Below, piece after piece: positions 19,708 through 27,633 of a stretch of 43,949 nt of DNA. The notes below the pieces were generated by a model. The model saw only the letters and a program-made list of their open reading frames with translations. It was not told the origin of the DNA and searched no databases. How positions within the stretch are numbered: position 1 is the first letter of the stretch; every line of letters begins with the position of its first letter. The DNA is from JAKAGZ01 sp035266865 (GTDB lineage: Bacteria > Bacteroidota > Ignavibacteria > Ignavibacteriales > Ignavibacteriaceae), in the NCBI GenBank assembly GCA_035266865.1, contig DATFMR010000127.1, forward strand, positions 1-43,949, written 5' to 3'. The translations under genes were made by a program, and so were the position numbers.

Positions 19708-19729
19708 GAGACACGCGATCGCGTGTCTC
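19708..19729. repeat. Perfect 22-bp palindrome, REP/HIP1-like
   Basis: GAGACACGCGA is followed immediately by its exact reverse complement. The centre contains GCGATCGC, the octamer known as HIP1 in cyanobacteria. It is far richer in G+C than its surroundings and sits between the mnmA stop and the M28 start. Neither strand has a T tract after it, so a classical terminator is unlikely. The preceding GTA (GTAGAGAC...) recalls short dispersed palindromic repeats seen in many genomes. Confidence 0.7.
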
Positions 19730-19741
19730 CAGCACAAATAA

Positions 19742-20791
19742 TTATAATATCACACCGCCGCCGAGACATTCAAGGTTATCATAAAATACTGCAAATTGTC
19801 CCGGAGCAATTCCCTGGTCAGGCTTTGATAATTTTACTTCAGCTTTGTCATCGCTTAAAAAGTTAAGCTCACAATTAAAAAAGTTTACACCATGCCGAAT
19901 CTTTACAAGTAATTCTTTCTTATCCGGTTGCGTGTTATTTATCCAGTTGAATTTTCCAACTTCAAAAGTATCGCGACTTCTATCAGGCAGATTTTCTTTT
20001 GATATATAAACTATATTTTTTTCAACATCTTTTTTAACCACGTACCATGGACCGTGAGACAACCCCAAACCTGATCTCTGTCCTATTGTATAAAAATAAT
20101 ACCCGTTATGTTCGCCTTTCTTTTCACCAGATTCAATTTCAATTATGTCACCTTTTATTTCCCCAAGATGATGTTTAACAAACTCATTAAATTTAATCTG
20201 ACCAAGGAAACAAATTCCCTGGCTGTCTTTTCTATTCTGATTAGGAAGATCAAATTCTTCTGCGAATTTTCTTACTTCTTTTTTTTCATACTTGCCGAGA
20301 GGAAATAAAGCCCGTGAAAGTTGATGCCGGGTAAGGTAAGCTAAAAAATAAGTCTGGTCTTTAACAGGATCTGGTGATCTTTTTAATTTATAAACTCCAT
20401 TTCCTTTTTCTACGGATGCATAATGACCGCTGGCTACTTTTTCAAAAGAGTCATCAATTTTATCGTAAAATTGCCCGAACTTTATCAGTTTATTACAAAA
20501 AATATCCGGATTTGGAGTGCGTCCTTCTTTTATTTCAGAAATAGTATACGAAACAACATGTTCCCAGTATTCATCCTGTAAAGGCAAAATTTCAAGTGGA
20601 ACGTCAGCCTGTTTACAAACACCACGTGCAAATTCAAGGTCTTCCTCCCATGGGCAATCACCTAAAAAAGAAAATTCATCCTGCAGCCAGATCTTTAAAT
20701 AAAATGCTGTTAGATCGTGTCCTTCTTCTTTTAATAAGCGCAATGCAACAGAGCTATCAACTCCACCGGATAATAAAACTGCTATCTTCAT
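19742..20791 (-). CDS. mnmA: tRNA-uridine 2-sulfurtransferase MnmA
   Basis: This 349-residue cytoplasmic enzyme makes 2-thiouridine at position 34 of Lys, Glu and Gln tRNAs. The ATP pyrophosphatase P-loop SGGVDS is at residues 8-13. The catalytic cysteines are Cys99 (NPDIFCNKLIKF) and Cys194 (DSQGICFLG), with SGHYA and DQTYFL motifs between them. The C-terminal beta domain is complete. It is transcribed after the PH-like membrane protein gene with a 77-base gap. Confidence 0.96.
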   Translation of the reverse strand: MKIAVLLSGGVDSSVALRLLKEEGHDLTAFYLKIWLQDEFSFLGDCPWEEDLEFARGVCKQADVPLEILPLQDEYWEHVVSYTISEIKEGRTPNPDIFCNKLIKFGQFYDKIDDSFEKVASGHYASVEKGNGVYKLKRSPDPVKDQTYFLAYLTRHQLSRALFPLGKYEKKEVRKFAEEFDLPNQNRKDSQGICFLGQIKFNEFVKHHLGEIKGDIIEIESGEKKGEHNGYYFYTIGQRSGLGLSHGPWYVVKKDVEKNIVYISKENLPDRSRDTFEVGKFNWINNTQPDKKELLVKIRHGVNFFNCELNFLSDDKAEVKLSKPDQGIAPGQFAVFYDNLECLGGGVIL

Positions 20792-20868
20792 AATTAAATT
20801 TATTATTGATAAGATTTAAAATAAGGAAAGAGAATAAAAGAAATTAGTCAAAAAATGGAAATGGCAGA

Positions 20869-21384
20869 CTACTTTTTAGATTTTTTCTTTTCGTCCGGTT
20901 TTGTTTTATTCAGCCCTAAGCGATTAACAACATCATCATAAATTTGTTTTTTAACTTTACTTAGAATATGGGTTTCGAGTTTGCGTGCATCTATCATTTT
21001 ATCATAAAACCCGACAATCCTGTTATTTGCTCCATCTTTAATTCGCATAATTCCATTTAACTTCCCGCTGTAAATTCCGCCTTCAAGCGATGTAATATCA
21101 TTAAAATAGATAGTAACGTTTTTTTTGTAGAATATAAATTCGCTGCAAACCATTTTTTCATCATCTGCTTCAATTTTATATGGAAGTATTTTATAAAGCA
21201 AAAGATAATGACGGTTAAGAAAGTAAATGACAAGAAATGTAACCACGAATGGAATAATATAAACCAGTCCTTTGTCCAGGTTCACTCCAAGTGATATTGC
21301 ATACAACGACAGTATGATGGTTACCGGGATATTACCGTATTTGTAAATTAGCCTGAATATTACAGGATAAGTAAATGTTTGCAT
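20869..21384 (-). CDS. Small membrane protein with PH-like domain
   Basis: The product has 171 residues. Two adjacent transmembrane helices (about 17-33 and 38-57, NIPVTIILSLYAISL and YIIPFVVTFLVIYFL) are followed by a soluble beta-rich part (YKIEADDEKMVCSEFIFYKKNVTIYFNDITSLEGG) of the bacterial PH type found in YdbT-like membrane proteins. The C-terminal tail is lysine-rich (KPDEKKKSKK). No specific function is recognised. It lies between phoH and mnmA on the same strand. Confidence 0.65.
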   Translation of the reverse strand: MQTFTYPVIFRLIYKYGNIPVTIILSLYAISLGVNLDKGLVYIIPFVVTFLVIYFLNRHYLLLYKILPYKIEADDEKMVCSEFIFYKKNVTIYFNDITSLEGGIYSGKLNGIMRIKDGANNRIVGFYDKMIDARKLETHILSKVKKQIYDDVVNRLGLNKTKPDEKKKSKK

Positions 21385-21456
21385 ATTAATAGATTACTTA
21401 GGTAAGTCCAAAGTTAAAAAATATTTTTAATTTATTCAGATAATACAGAATAAAAA

Positions 21457-22824
21457 TTACAACAGATTGCTTGCCAATTCAGCTAATTCCGATCTTTCGC
21501 CTTTTTCAAGTGTAACGTGTGAATATAATTTTTGTCCCTTGAACCTGTCAATAAGATAAGAAAGTCCGTTCGATTGTGAATCGAGATAAGGATGATCTAT
21601 TTGATAAATATCCCCTGTAAATACGACTTTTGAACCTTCCCCGGCTCTCGTAATTATTGTTTTAATTTCGTGCGGAGTTAAATTTTGTGCTTCATCGACT
21701 ATAAAAAATATTCTTTGAAGACTTCTTCCACGAATAAAAGAAAGAGGTTCAATAACAAGTTTATCTTCTTTTATCATCGTAGTAATTGCCGTGCTTTGCT
21801 TATCGCCTTCCTGGAACTGATCCTGTATCACGCGAAGATTATCCCACAAAGGCTGCATATATGGTTCAATTTTACTTTGAATATCGCCCGGCAAATAGCC
21901 AATATCTTTATTGCTCAAAGGAACAATCGGTCTTGCGATAAATATCTGCCTGTAATGTTTTCTAACCTGAAGAGCTGCAGCAAGTGCAAGCAACGTTTTT
22001 CCTGTTCCGGCTTTTCCAATCAATGAAACAAGTTGAATATCATTATTCGTTAATGCATCTAGTGCAAAAGTCTGTTCAGCGTTACGCGGCTTAATTCCGT
22101 AAGTGGCAACTTTATCAATTTTTTTAAATGTTTCTTTTTCACTTCCAAGATTTGCAAGTACAGAGCGGTTTGAATTTCTGAAAATGTAATACTTGTTAGG
22201 AATTACTTCCCCATCAATTTTCTTTAACAATTGTTTTGCCGGAATTTCATATGGCGATTGAAATAATTTTACAATTGATTCATCATCAAAATTTTCGACA
22301 ATTTCTTTACCGCTGTACAACTCATCAATGCTTACAATTTTATCAGTTGAATAATCCTCCGCAAGAATTCCAAGAGCTTTAGCTTTCATTCTAAGATTTA
22401 CATCCTTGGTAACAAGTACTACTGTTGATTTGCCTTCCGGCTTTTTGTTCCACTCGAAAGCAACACCAAGTATCCTGTGATCCGGATTATCCTCTTTAAA
22501 TATTTCTCTTATTTCACTATTCAACCCACGCGAAATTGCAATTCTTAATTTTCCTCTTCCCTTGCCCATAGAAATTCCACCGTTGAATAATGCATCACCT
22601 GTCATTGCATCAAGTGTTCGGGCAAATTCCCGTGCATTCAAATTTATCACCTGGCTTCCTCTTTTAAAAGAATCCAGTTCTTCAATTACAGTCAAAGGAA
22701 TAATTATATCGTGTTCCTGGAATTGATGGATACACGTTGCATCGTGAAGAATTACGTTGGTGTCGAGGATAAATATTTTATTTGTTTTGGGTTGTGTTTT
22801 TTTGCGGGCAGATTTGGTCTTCAT
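21457..22824 (-). CDS. PIN domain-PhoH family ATPase
   Basis: A 455-residue PhoH2/YlaK-type fusion. The N-terminal PIN ribonuclease domain starts with DTNVILHD (Asp21), and carries further acidic positions in VIEELD and VTKDVNLRMKA. The C-terminal PhoH ATPase/helicase-like domain has Walker A GKAGTGKT near residues 268-276 and Walker B FFIVDEAQNL. GGAAA precedes ATG. Such fusions are reported to act as RNA helicase-ribonucleases; the targets here are unknown. Confidence 0.92.
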   Translation of the reverse strand: MKTKSARKKTQPKTNKIFILDTNVILHDATCIHQFQEHDIIIPLTVIEELDSFKRGSQVINLNAREFARTLDAMTGDALFNGGISMGKGRGKLRIAISRGLNSEIREIFKEDNPDHRILGVAFEWNKKPEGKSTVVLVTKDVNLRMKAKALGILAEDYSTDKIVSIDELYSGKEIVENFDDESIVKLFQSPYEIPAKQLLKKIDGEVIPNKYYIFRNSNRSVLANLGSEKETFKKIDKVATYGIKPRNAEQTFALDALTNNDIQLVSLIGKAGTGKTLLALAAALQVRKHYRQIFIARPIVPLSNKDIGYLPGDIQSKIEPYMQPLWDNLRVIQDQFQEGDKQSTAITTMIKEDKLVIEPLSFIRGRSLQRIFFIVDEAQNLTPHEIKTIITRAGEGSKVVFTGDIYQIDHPYLDSQSNGLSYLIDRFKGQKLYSHVTLEKGERSELAELASNLL

Positions 22825-22900
22825 TAATTTCCATATGTTGTACTACTCTAATATTACAATTTTTTTTGTGGGTTACAAGTTGAGAAATTTTTAATTTCTT

Positions 22901-23596
22901 TCACGCGAATAATTTGAATCCTGTACCGTGAATGTTTACAATTTCTACTGAGTTATCGCTCTTCAGATAATTTCTAAGTTTCACTATGTAAACGTCCATA
23001 CTCCTTGCGGTAAAATAATTATCATCTTCCCATATTTCTTTCAGAGCAACTGTGCGCAAAACAACTTCATTTTTATTCAAGGATAATAATTTCAATAAAT
23101 CGGCTTCCCGTGTGGTGAGCTTTTGTTCTTTATCTTTAATTGTTAAAAGTCTCTTGTTATAATCAAATCTAAATTTGCCGATTTTAATTTCTGATAGATT
23201 TTCGGATTGTTTTTTACCTGTTGTAGAATTAACTCTTTTAAAAATATTATTTATCCGGAGTAATAATTCCTCGCTGCTGAAGGGTTTGGTAATGTAGTCA
23301 TCTCCACCAATTCTAAGTCCCTCATTCCTGTCATCCTGCATCGATTTAGCAGTCAAAAATATTATTGGAGTGTTTGTATCGTTTTTCCTGATTTTTCTGG
23401 CGAGCGTAAAACCATCTATCCCCGGCAGCATTATATCAAGAATACACAGGTCATATTTGTTTTCTTTATAAAGATCAAACGCACTAATTCCATTTTTTGC
23501 ATGATCTACTGCAAACCCTTTTATTACAAGGTATTCCCTTAGGATCGTACCCAGGTTTAAATCATCTTCAACGAGTAAAATTTTAGTCTTGTTCAT
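22901..23596 (-). CDS. OmpR-family response regulator (system 1)
   Basis: The product has 231 residues. The receiver domain carries the acidic pair Asp11-Asp12, phospho-acceptor Asp54 (CILDIMLPG), Thr in FLTAK and Lys in TKPFSSEE. The winged-helix DNA-binding domain ends RSMDVYIVKLRNYLKSD and HGTGFKLF. The start overlaps the kinase stop by four bases (ATGA), so the two are translated together. TTAAC direct repeats at 25196-25231 in front of the operon are a likely binding site for it. Confidence 0.95.
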   Translation of the reverse strand: MNKTKILLVEDDLNLGTILREYLVIKGFAVDHAKNGISAFDLYKENKYDLCILDIMLPGIDGFTLARKIRKNDTNTPIIFLTAKSMQDDRNEGLRIGGDDYITKPFSSEELLLRINNIFKRVNSTTGKKQSENLSEIKIGKFRFDYNKRLLTIKDKEQKLTTREADLLKLLSLNKNEVVLRTVALKEIWEDDNYFTARSMDVYIVKLRNYLKSDNSVEIVNIHGTGFKLFA

Positions 23597-25155
23597 TTTT
23601 TATTTAATGGCAGATAAATGCTAAAATGAGAACCTTTGCCGGGTTTACTATTTACCAGAATTTTTCCATTATGAGCCCGGATCATTTTTTTGACGTAGCT
23701 CAACCCTATGCCATATCCTTTTACATCGTGTACATTACCGGTTGATACCCTGTAAAATGTTTCAAATATCAGGTCCTGTTTATCTTTTGCAATTCCTATT
23801 CCATTGTCTGAGATTGAAATTGTTATAAAGTTATTTTCATTAATTGTTTCAATTAAAATTTCAGGATTTTCATTTGTAAATTTTACCGCATTATCTATAA
23901 GATTATTTAGAACACCTGTAATGTGAAATTTATCCCCATTTAAAAGATGATCTTCGGCTTTAAGGTCAGTTAAAATTTTTCCGTTTCTATTTTCAACAAC
24001 TTGTTTATAATTTTCAATTAATTCTTCAATTACTAAGTGGATATTAAATTCGGTATATTCAATATGATAATCATCTTTTTCAAGCGAGGCAGTATTTAAA
24101 AGATTTTCAACCATCCCTTTTAGTCTATTGTTTTCATCTGATATCATTTTAGCATATCTCACAATAGAATTTTTATCATTTATGATCTGGTTTTCTGAAA
24201 GCGATTCACAAGCAAGTGAAATTGAAGAAATTGGAGTTTTAAATTCGTGTGTAATATTATTAATCAGATCATTTTTAATTTCAGTTATTTTTTTCTGCCT
24301 GATAAGAAGGCTTATTGTTTTATAAAATAAATAAATTATTGCAATAATTATAAGTGCAGAAATTCCCAGCATTAGTGAAATATTTCTTAATATATACGTG
24401 CTCTGGTTTGGGAAATAAACCAGTAGAAATTTCCCTGTACCAAACAGATCATCCGGGAAAAGTTTTGCACGAAATTCCGAATTTAGAAGTTCCTCTTTAT
24501 TTTCATTTTTGCAATAATAAACGGAATCCCTGCTTTCCTCTTTTATTCCCCACTCAAATTCAGTATTGATTCCCTTATTATCTAATTCCTGTAAAAGAAT
24601 TTCATTAATCGATTCTTTCCTTACTCTTTCAGTTACAGGTTTTCGTGGTTCCACAGTTAAAAGCTGGTTAAAAATATCACTTACACTTTTCTTTTTTATA
24701 ACCATTACTGAATCAACTTTTTCTTTGAACTTCCAGATTTCATTCTTCTTTTTAACCGTATCGTCTTTCCAGGTAAAATAATTGTAATAAGTTTTTGTTG
24801 TGTCTATTTGAACAGGCAATTTTTTAAGATCGACATTATATTTGAATCCGCTGATGGTGCTACCTGACGAGTCAGATTTTTTTATGTAATAAATGTTGTT
24901 TTTAAGAGTGTCCTCATTATAAATAGCCACTCCGTTTTTATCCCCGCTTACAGATATATTGTTGATTACAATAGAAGCAGTTTCTAATTTGTCAACTTTC
25001 TTAACTGTTGAACTAAGAGCATCAATAACGTTACTTTCAAATCTCTGCTGTTCAACTTTAAATGCATTCGATACCCAATACAACTGAACTGCAATTAGCC
25101 CAAGGACAGTAACTGCCATAATGATAATAATTATTTTAATCCTGCTCTTTTTCAT
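23593..25155 (-). CDS. Membrane sensor histidine kinase (system 1)
   Basis: The product has 520 residues. A first transmembrane helix (about 8-28), a periplasmic segment of about 230 residues without a recognised sensor fold, and a second helix (about 262-282, LMLGISALIIIAIIYLFYK) precede the HisKA domain with phospho-acceptor His303 (THEFKTPISS). The HATPase domain has NLIDNAVKF, DNGIGIA and GYGIGLSYVKK. The arrangement is that of Bacteroidota KinB/BaeS-like kinases. The signal is unknown. The adjacent divergent exported protein is a candidate target or signal partner. Confidence 0.93.
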   Translation of the reverse strand: MKKSRIKIIIIIMAVTVLGLIAVQLYWVSNAFKVEQQRFESNVIDALSSTVKKVDKLETASIVINNISVSGDKNGVAIYNEDTLKNNIYYIKKSDSSGSTISGFKYNVDLKKLPVQIDTTKTYYNYFTWKDDTVKKKNEIWKFKEKVDSVMVIKKKSVSDIFNQLLTVEPRKPVTERVRKESINEILLQELDNKGINTEFEWGIKEESRDSVYYCKNENKEELLNSEFRAKLFPDDLFGTGKFLLVYFPNQSTYILRNISLMLGISALIIIAIIYLFYKTISLLIRQKKITEIKNDLINNITHEFKTPISSISLACESLSENQIINDKNSIVRYAKMISDENNRLKGMVENLLNTASLEKDDYHIEYTEFNIHLVIEELIENYKQVVENRNGKILTDLKAEDHLLNGDKFHITGVLNNLIDNAVKFTNENPEILIETINENNFITISISDNGIGIAKDKQDLIFETFYRVSTGNVHDVKGYGIGLSYVKKMIRAHNGKILVNSKPGKGSHFSIYLPLNKK

Positions 25156-25195
25156 AATATTAAATTTAGTCTAATTAAAAGAATTATTCTGTATT

Positions 25196-25231
25196 TTAAC
25201 ATTTTTTAACACTTCTTAACTTTTCATTAAC
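25196..25231. promoter_or_regulatory. Four TTAAC direct repeats, probable OmpR-type regulator site
   Basis: TTAAC occurs at 25196, 25206, 25216 and 25227, spaced 10, 10 and 11 bases, about one helical turn. It lies between the divergent kinase gene (start 25155) and the exported repeat-protein gene (start 25298). A TATAAA at 25238-25243 follows the last copy and could be the -10 for the rightward gene, which would put the repeats over the -35 area, as in OmpR/PhoB-type activation. Binding by the neighbouring regulator is inferred. Confidence 0.6.
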
Positions 25232-25297
25232 ATAATTTATAAAAGAACTTATTTAGATTTCCTATGAAATTAATAATTCAAATTTTAAGGAGATATT

Positions 25298-26134
25298 ATG
25301 TCATTCCAGCCAAAAACTAAAGCTATCCTGTTTTTATCGGCAATAATCTTTTTTGTCATGAACATTTTGCTCAATGCGCAATCTGATTTAAATGAAAAGA
25401 TAAATGATATTAAAGGTAGGGCACAAAAGGTTACTGTTAAAACTGATAACGGCGAAGTTACTTTCGAGGGGAAAGAAGCTGAAGAAATCGTAAAAATAAT
25501 TGAGAGAAATAAGGGCTTAGCAAAATTCTGGGTAAGGAAACTTGATAATGATACTACCGATCCGGATAAGAACATATTTTTTGGTTTTGATTTGGATAAG
25601 GACACGACAAATGATAATGTAAAAATGAAAATTAGATATGATAAAGGTGAAAACACCATTATAATTACAAAAACAGAAAAAGACGGTAATGAAACTACAG
25701 AAACATTTTCGGGTGATGAAGCAGATGAGTATTTTAAAAAACACAGTAAATACAATGGGAATTTTAAATGGATAAAACCGGGAGATAAAAAAGACAATTT
25801 CTTTTTCTTCAAGAAAGATGATGGCGACGATGATGAAAAGGGTATGGATATTTCAATTTGGAATGTTGATGACGATTCTGATGATTCATTTATCTTTTTT
25901 AATAAAGATGATGACGGGATAAAAAAAATGATAAAGATTTCTGAAGAAGACGGGATAAAGAAAATAACTGTTACCAGCACCGATAAGGACGGACAGGAAA
26001 CCACAAAGACTTATAAAGGTAAGGAAGCAGAGGAATACTTAGAGAAAAACGATATAAAAGTGAAAATAAAAAAAGATGGTGACGACGATGAGAATACAAA
26101 AGAAATAATTATCAGGAAGAAGAAATCTAAATAA
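25298..26134 (+). CDS. Exported, charged repeat protein next to two-component system 1
   Basis: The product has 278 residues. A signal peptide ends LLNAQ near residue 27, and AAGGAGAT gives a strong ribosome binding site. I do not recognise a family. Three copies of a roughly 26-residue unit are visible at about 44-68, 120-147 and 222-250: a beta hairpin with T-x-x-[DN]G-x-[ET]-T, then [GS]-[KD]-EA-[ED]-E-[YI] leading into a short helix. Between them are Asp-rich runs (KDDGDDDEKG, NVDDDSDD, KDDDG) and aromatic FFFF patches, and the tail is basic. Metal (for example calcium) binding is possible but unproven. It is divergently transcribed from the kinase operon across the TTAAC repeats. Confidence 0.8.
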   Translation: MSFQPKTKAILFLSAIIFFVMNILLNAQSDLNEKINDIKGRAQKVTVKTDNGEVTFEGKEAEEIVKIIERNKGLAKFWVRKLDNDTTDPDKNIFFGFDLDKDTTNDNVKMKIRYDKGENTIIITKTEKDGNETTETFSGDEADEYFKKHSKYNGNFKWIKPGDKKDNFFFFKKDDGDDDEKGMDISIWNVDDDSDDSFIFFNKDDDGIKKMIKISEEDGIKKITVTSTDKDGQETTKTYKGKEAEEYLEKNDIKVKIKKDGDDDENTKEIIIRKKKSK

Positions 26135-26151
26135 AATTAAAAAAAATACGG

Positions 26152-26179
26152 CAAAGCCTTCTGTAAAATGAAGGCTTTG
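26152..26179. terminator. Bidirectional terminator between convergent genes
   Basis: A perfect 10-bp stem, CAAAGCCTTC (26152-26161) and GAAGGCTTTG (26170-26179), has an 8-base loop. It lies 17 bases after the charged repeat-protein gene and directly abuts the stop codon of the AMP nucleosidase gene. On the minus strand it is followed by CGTATTTTTTT, a good T tract. Confidence 0.85.
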
Positions 26180-26974
26180 TTAATATTTAAAATGTTTTAT
26201 ATGCTCACCCTTCTTCCCTATTTCGGTCATCGCTTCAATTCCAAGATCAAGATGAATCTCCGAAAACTTATTTGTAACAAGCTTATCCGATTCTTCTGTC
26301 TTAACACCTTCTGGAATTAAAGGCATATCAGAAACCAGCAATAAAGCACCACGTGGAATTTCATTCACAAGTCCTACAATAAATATTGTAGCGGTTTCCA
26401 TGTCTATTCCAATAGTGTATAATTTTTTCAAATATTTTTTAAATCTTTCGTCCCATTCCCACACCCGCCTGTTGGTCGTATAAATTACTCCTGTCCTGTA
26501 TTCAAGTTTTCTTTTAACAATTTTTTCTGAAACGAACTTGTGCAATTTAAATGATGGCAAAGCAGGAACTTTTTCCGGCAAATAATCATCCGAAGTTCCC
26601 TCACCCCTTATTGCCGCAGTTGGAAGAATAAAATGCCCTATTTCAGTAGACCTTTTAAGCCCGCCGCATTTACCAAGAAACAAAACACCTTTGGGCTTTT
26701 TTGCGACCAGCAAATCCATAATCGTAGCTGCGTTTGCTGAACCGATTCCAAAATTAATAATTGAAAGTCCGCTGCTGTTCGTTGCTGTCTGCATCGGCTT
26801 TCCGATTCCTTTTATTTCACAATTAAATTTTTCGGCAAACCTGTCAACATAATTTTGGAAATTCGTAAGTAAAAGATAACCGCCGAATTCATCGAGGCTT
26901 GTGCCCGTATATCTTGGCAGCCAGTTTTTTGCTATATCCAGTTTTGATTTGAATCCGGTCTTTCTTGGTGTCAT
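26180..26974 (-). CDS. amn: AMP nucleosidase, short form
   Basis: The 264-residue enzyme hydrolyses AMP to adenine and ribose 5-phosphate. LPRYTGTSLDEFGGYLLLTNFQNYV at the N-terminus is the signature of the short AMP nucleosidase of Bacteroidota-type genomes. The nucleoside-phosphorylase-like fold shows NFGIGSANAATIMDLL, FLGKCGGL for phosphate/ribose binding, and the purine-site MET/ATIF region (GIDMETATIF). The N-terminal regulatory domain of the longer proteobacterial enzyme is absent, as is normal in this form. It is convergent with the charged repeat-protein gene and divergent from the PagL-like gene. Confidence 0.88.
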   Translation of the reverse strand: MTPRKTGFKSKLDIAKNWLPRYTGTSLDEFGGYLLLTNFQNYVDRFAEKFNCEIKGIGKPMQTATNSSGLSIINFGIGSANAATIMDLLVAKKPKGVLFLGKCGGLKRSTEIGHFILPTAAIRGEGTSDDYLPEKVPALPSFKLHKFVSEKIVKRKLEYRTGVIYTTNRRVWEWDERFKKYLKKLYTIGIDMETATIFIVGLVNEIPRGALLLVSDMPLIPEGVKTEESDKLVTNKFSEIHLDLGIEAMTEIGKKGEHIKHFKY

Positions 26975-27120
26975 ATTTCTATATCCATTTTTTTATTCTA
27001 CAATTTAGTCTTTTCCAATTTTAATAAAAATTTTTTGAATCAACTATTTTTTTAAGTGTCGGTAAAAATAAATATTTTAATTATATTGGACAGATCAAAA
27101 ATCAAAATCCGGGATAAATT

Positions 27121-27609
27121 TTGCACAGAATTTCAAATCTGTTTTTATTAATAATTCTTCTTTGTACGAATTCTTTTGCACAGATTAATGATCCAAAATT
27201 AATCGCGGTTTCTGGATCAAGTTTCGATTTTAATAAAAAAGTTAACACTGCTTTTGAATTCAGAGTTGAATACAGGCACGATAAAGGCTGGTGGAAAGTC
27301 CGACCTTTTGCCGGAGCAATGGTTACCAGCGATGGCAGCAGTTATTTTTTTGCAGGAGGTTTAGTAAATTTTTTTATCGGTGAGCATTTTGTAATTACTC
27401 CAAGTTTTGCGCCAGGCATTTACTTCAAAGGAACTGGGAAAGATCTCTACTTTCCACTTGAATTCCGATCACAAATTGAAATTGCCTACAGGTTTAAAAA
27501 CAGTGCAAGAATCGGAGCAAGTTTTGGGCATATTTCCAACGCAAGTCTGGGTCCGCCTAACCCGGGAGTTGAGTACCTTGCGGGAACCATTGCTTTCCCC
27601 ATTAACTAA
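27121..27609 (+). CDS. PagL-like lipid A 3-O-deacylase
   Basis: The product has 162 residues starting at TTG (27121), with GGGA about 8 bases upstream. The signal peptide ends SFAQ at residue 20. The mature part is an eight-strand-type outer-membrane barrel. The C-terminal GHISNASLGPPNPGVE matches the PagL active site: His137, Ser139 and Glu151, with the same +2 and +12 spacing as the His126-Ser128-Glu140 triad of Pseudomonas PagL. PagL removes the 3-linked acyl chain of lipid A in the outer membrane. A short barrel and low overall similarity leave other acyloxyacyl hydrolases possible. Confidence 0.8.
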   Translation: MHRISNLFLLIILLCTNSFAQINDPKLIAVSGSSFDFNKKVNTAFEFRVEYRHDKGWWKVRPFAGAMVTSDGSSYFFAGGLVNFFIGEHFVITPSFAPGIYFKGTGKDLYFPLEFRSQIEIAYRFKNSARIGASFGHISNASLGPPNPGVEYLAGTIAFPIN

Positions 27610-27633
27610 TAGCCTCAAGCTCGGATTATAACT

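Noticed and set aside
19708..19729. Palindrome as the mnmA terminator
   Set aside because: No run of T follows on the minus strand, and a fully palindromic stem leaves no good loop.
25285..26004. Long open frame on the minus strand opposite the charged repeat-protein gene
   Set aside because: Its Ser/Phe/Ile-rich product is what the complement of Asp/Lys/Glu codons yields. The plus-strand gene has a signal peptide, internal repeats and a strong ribosome binding site.
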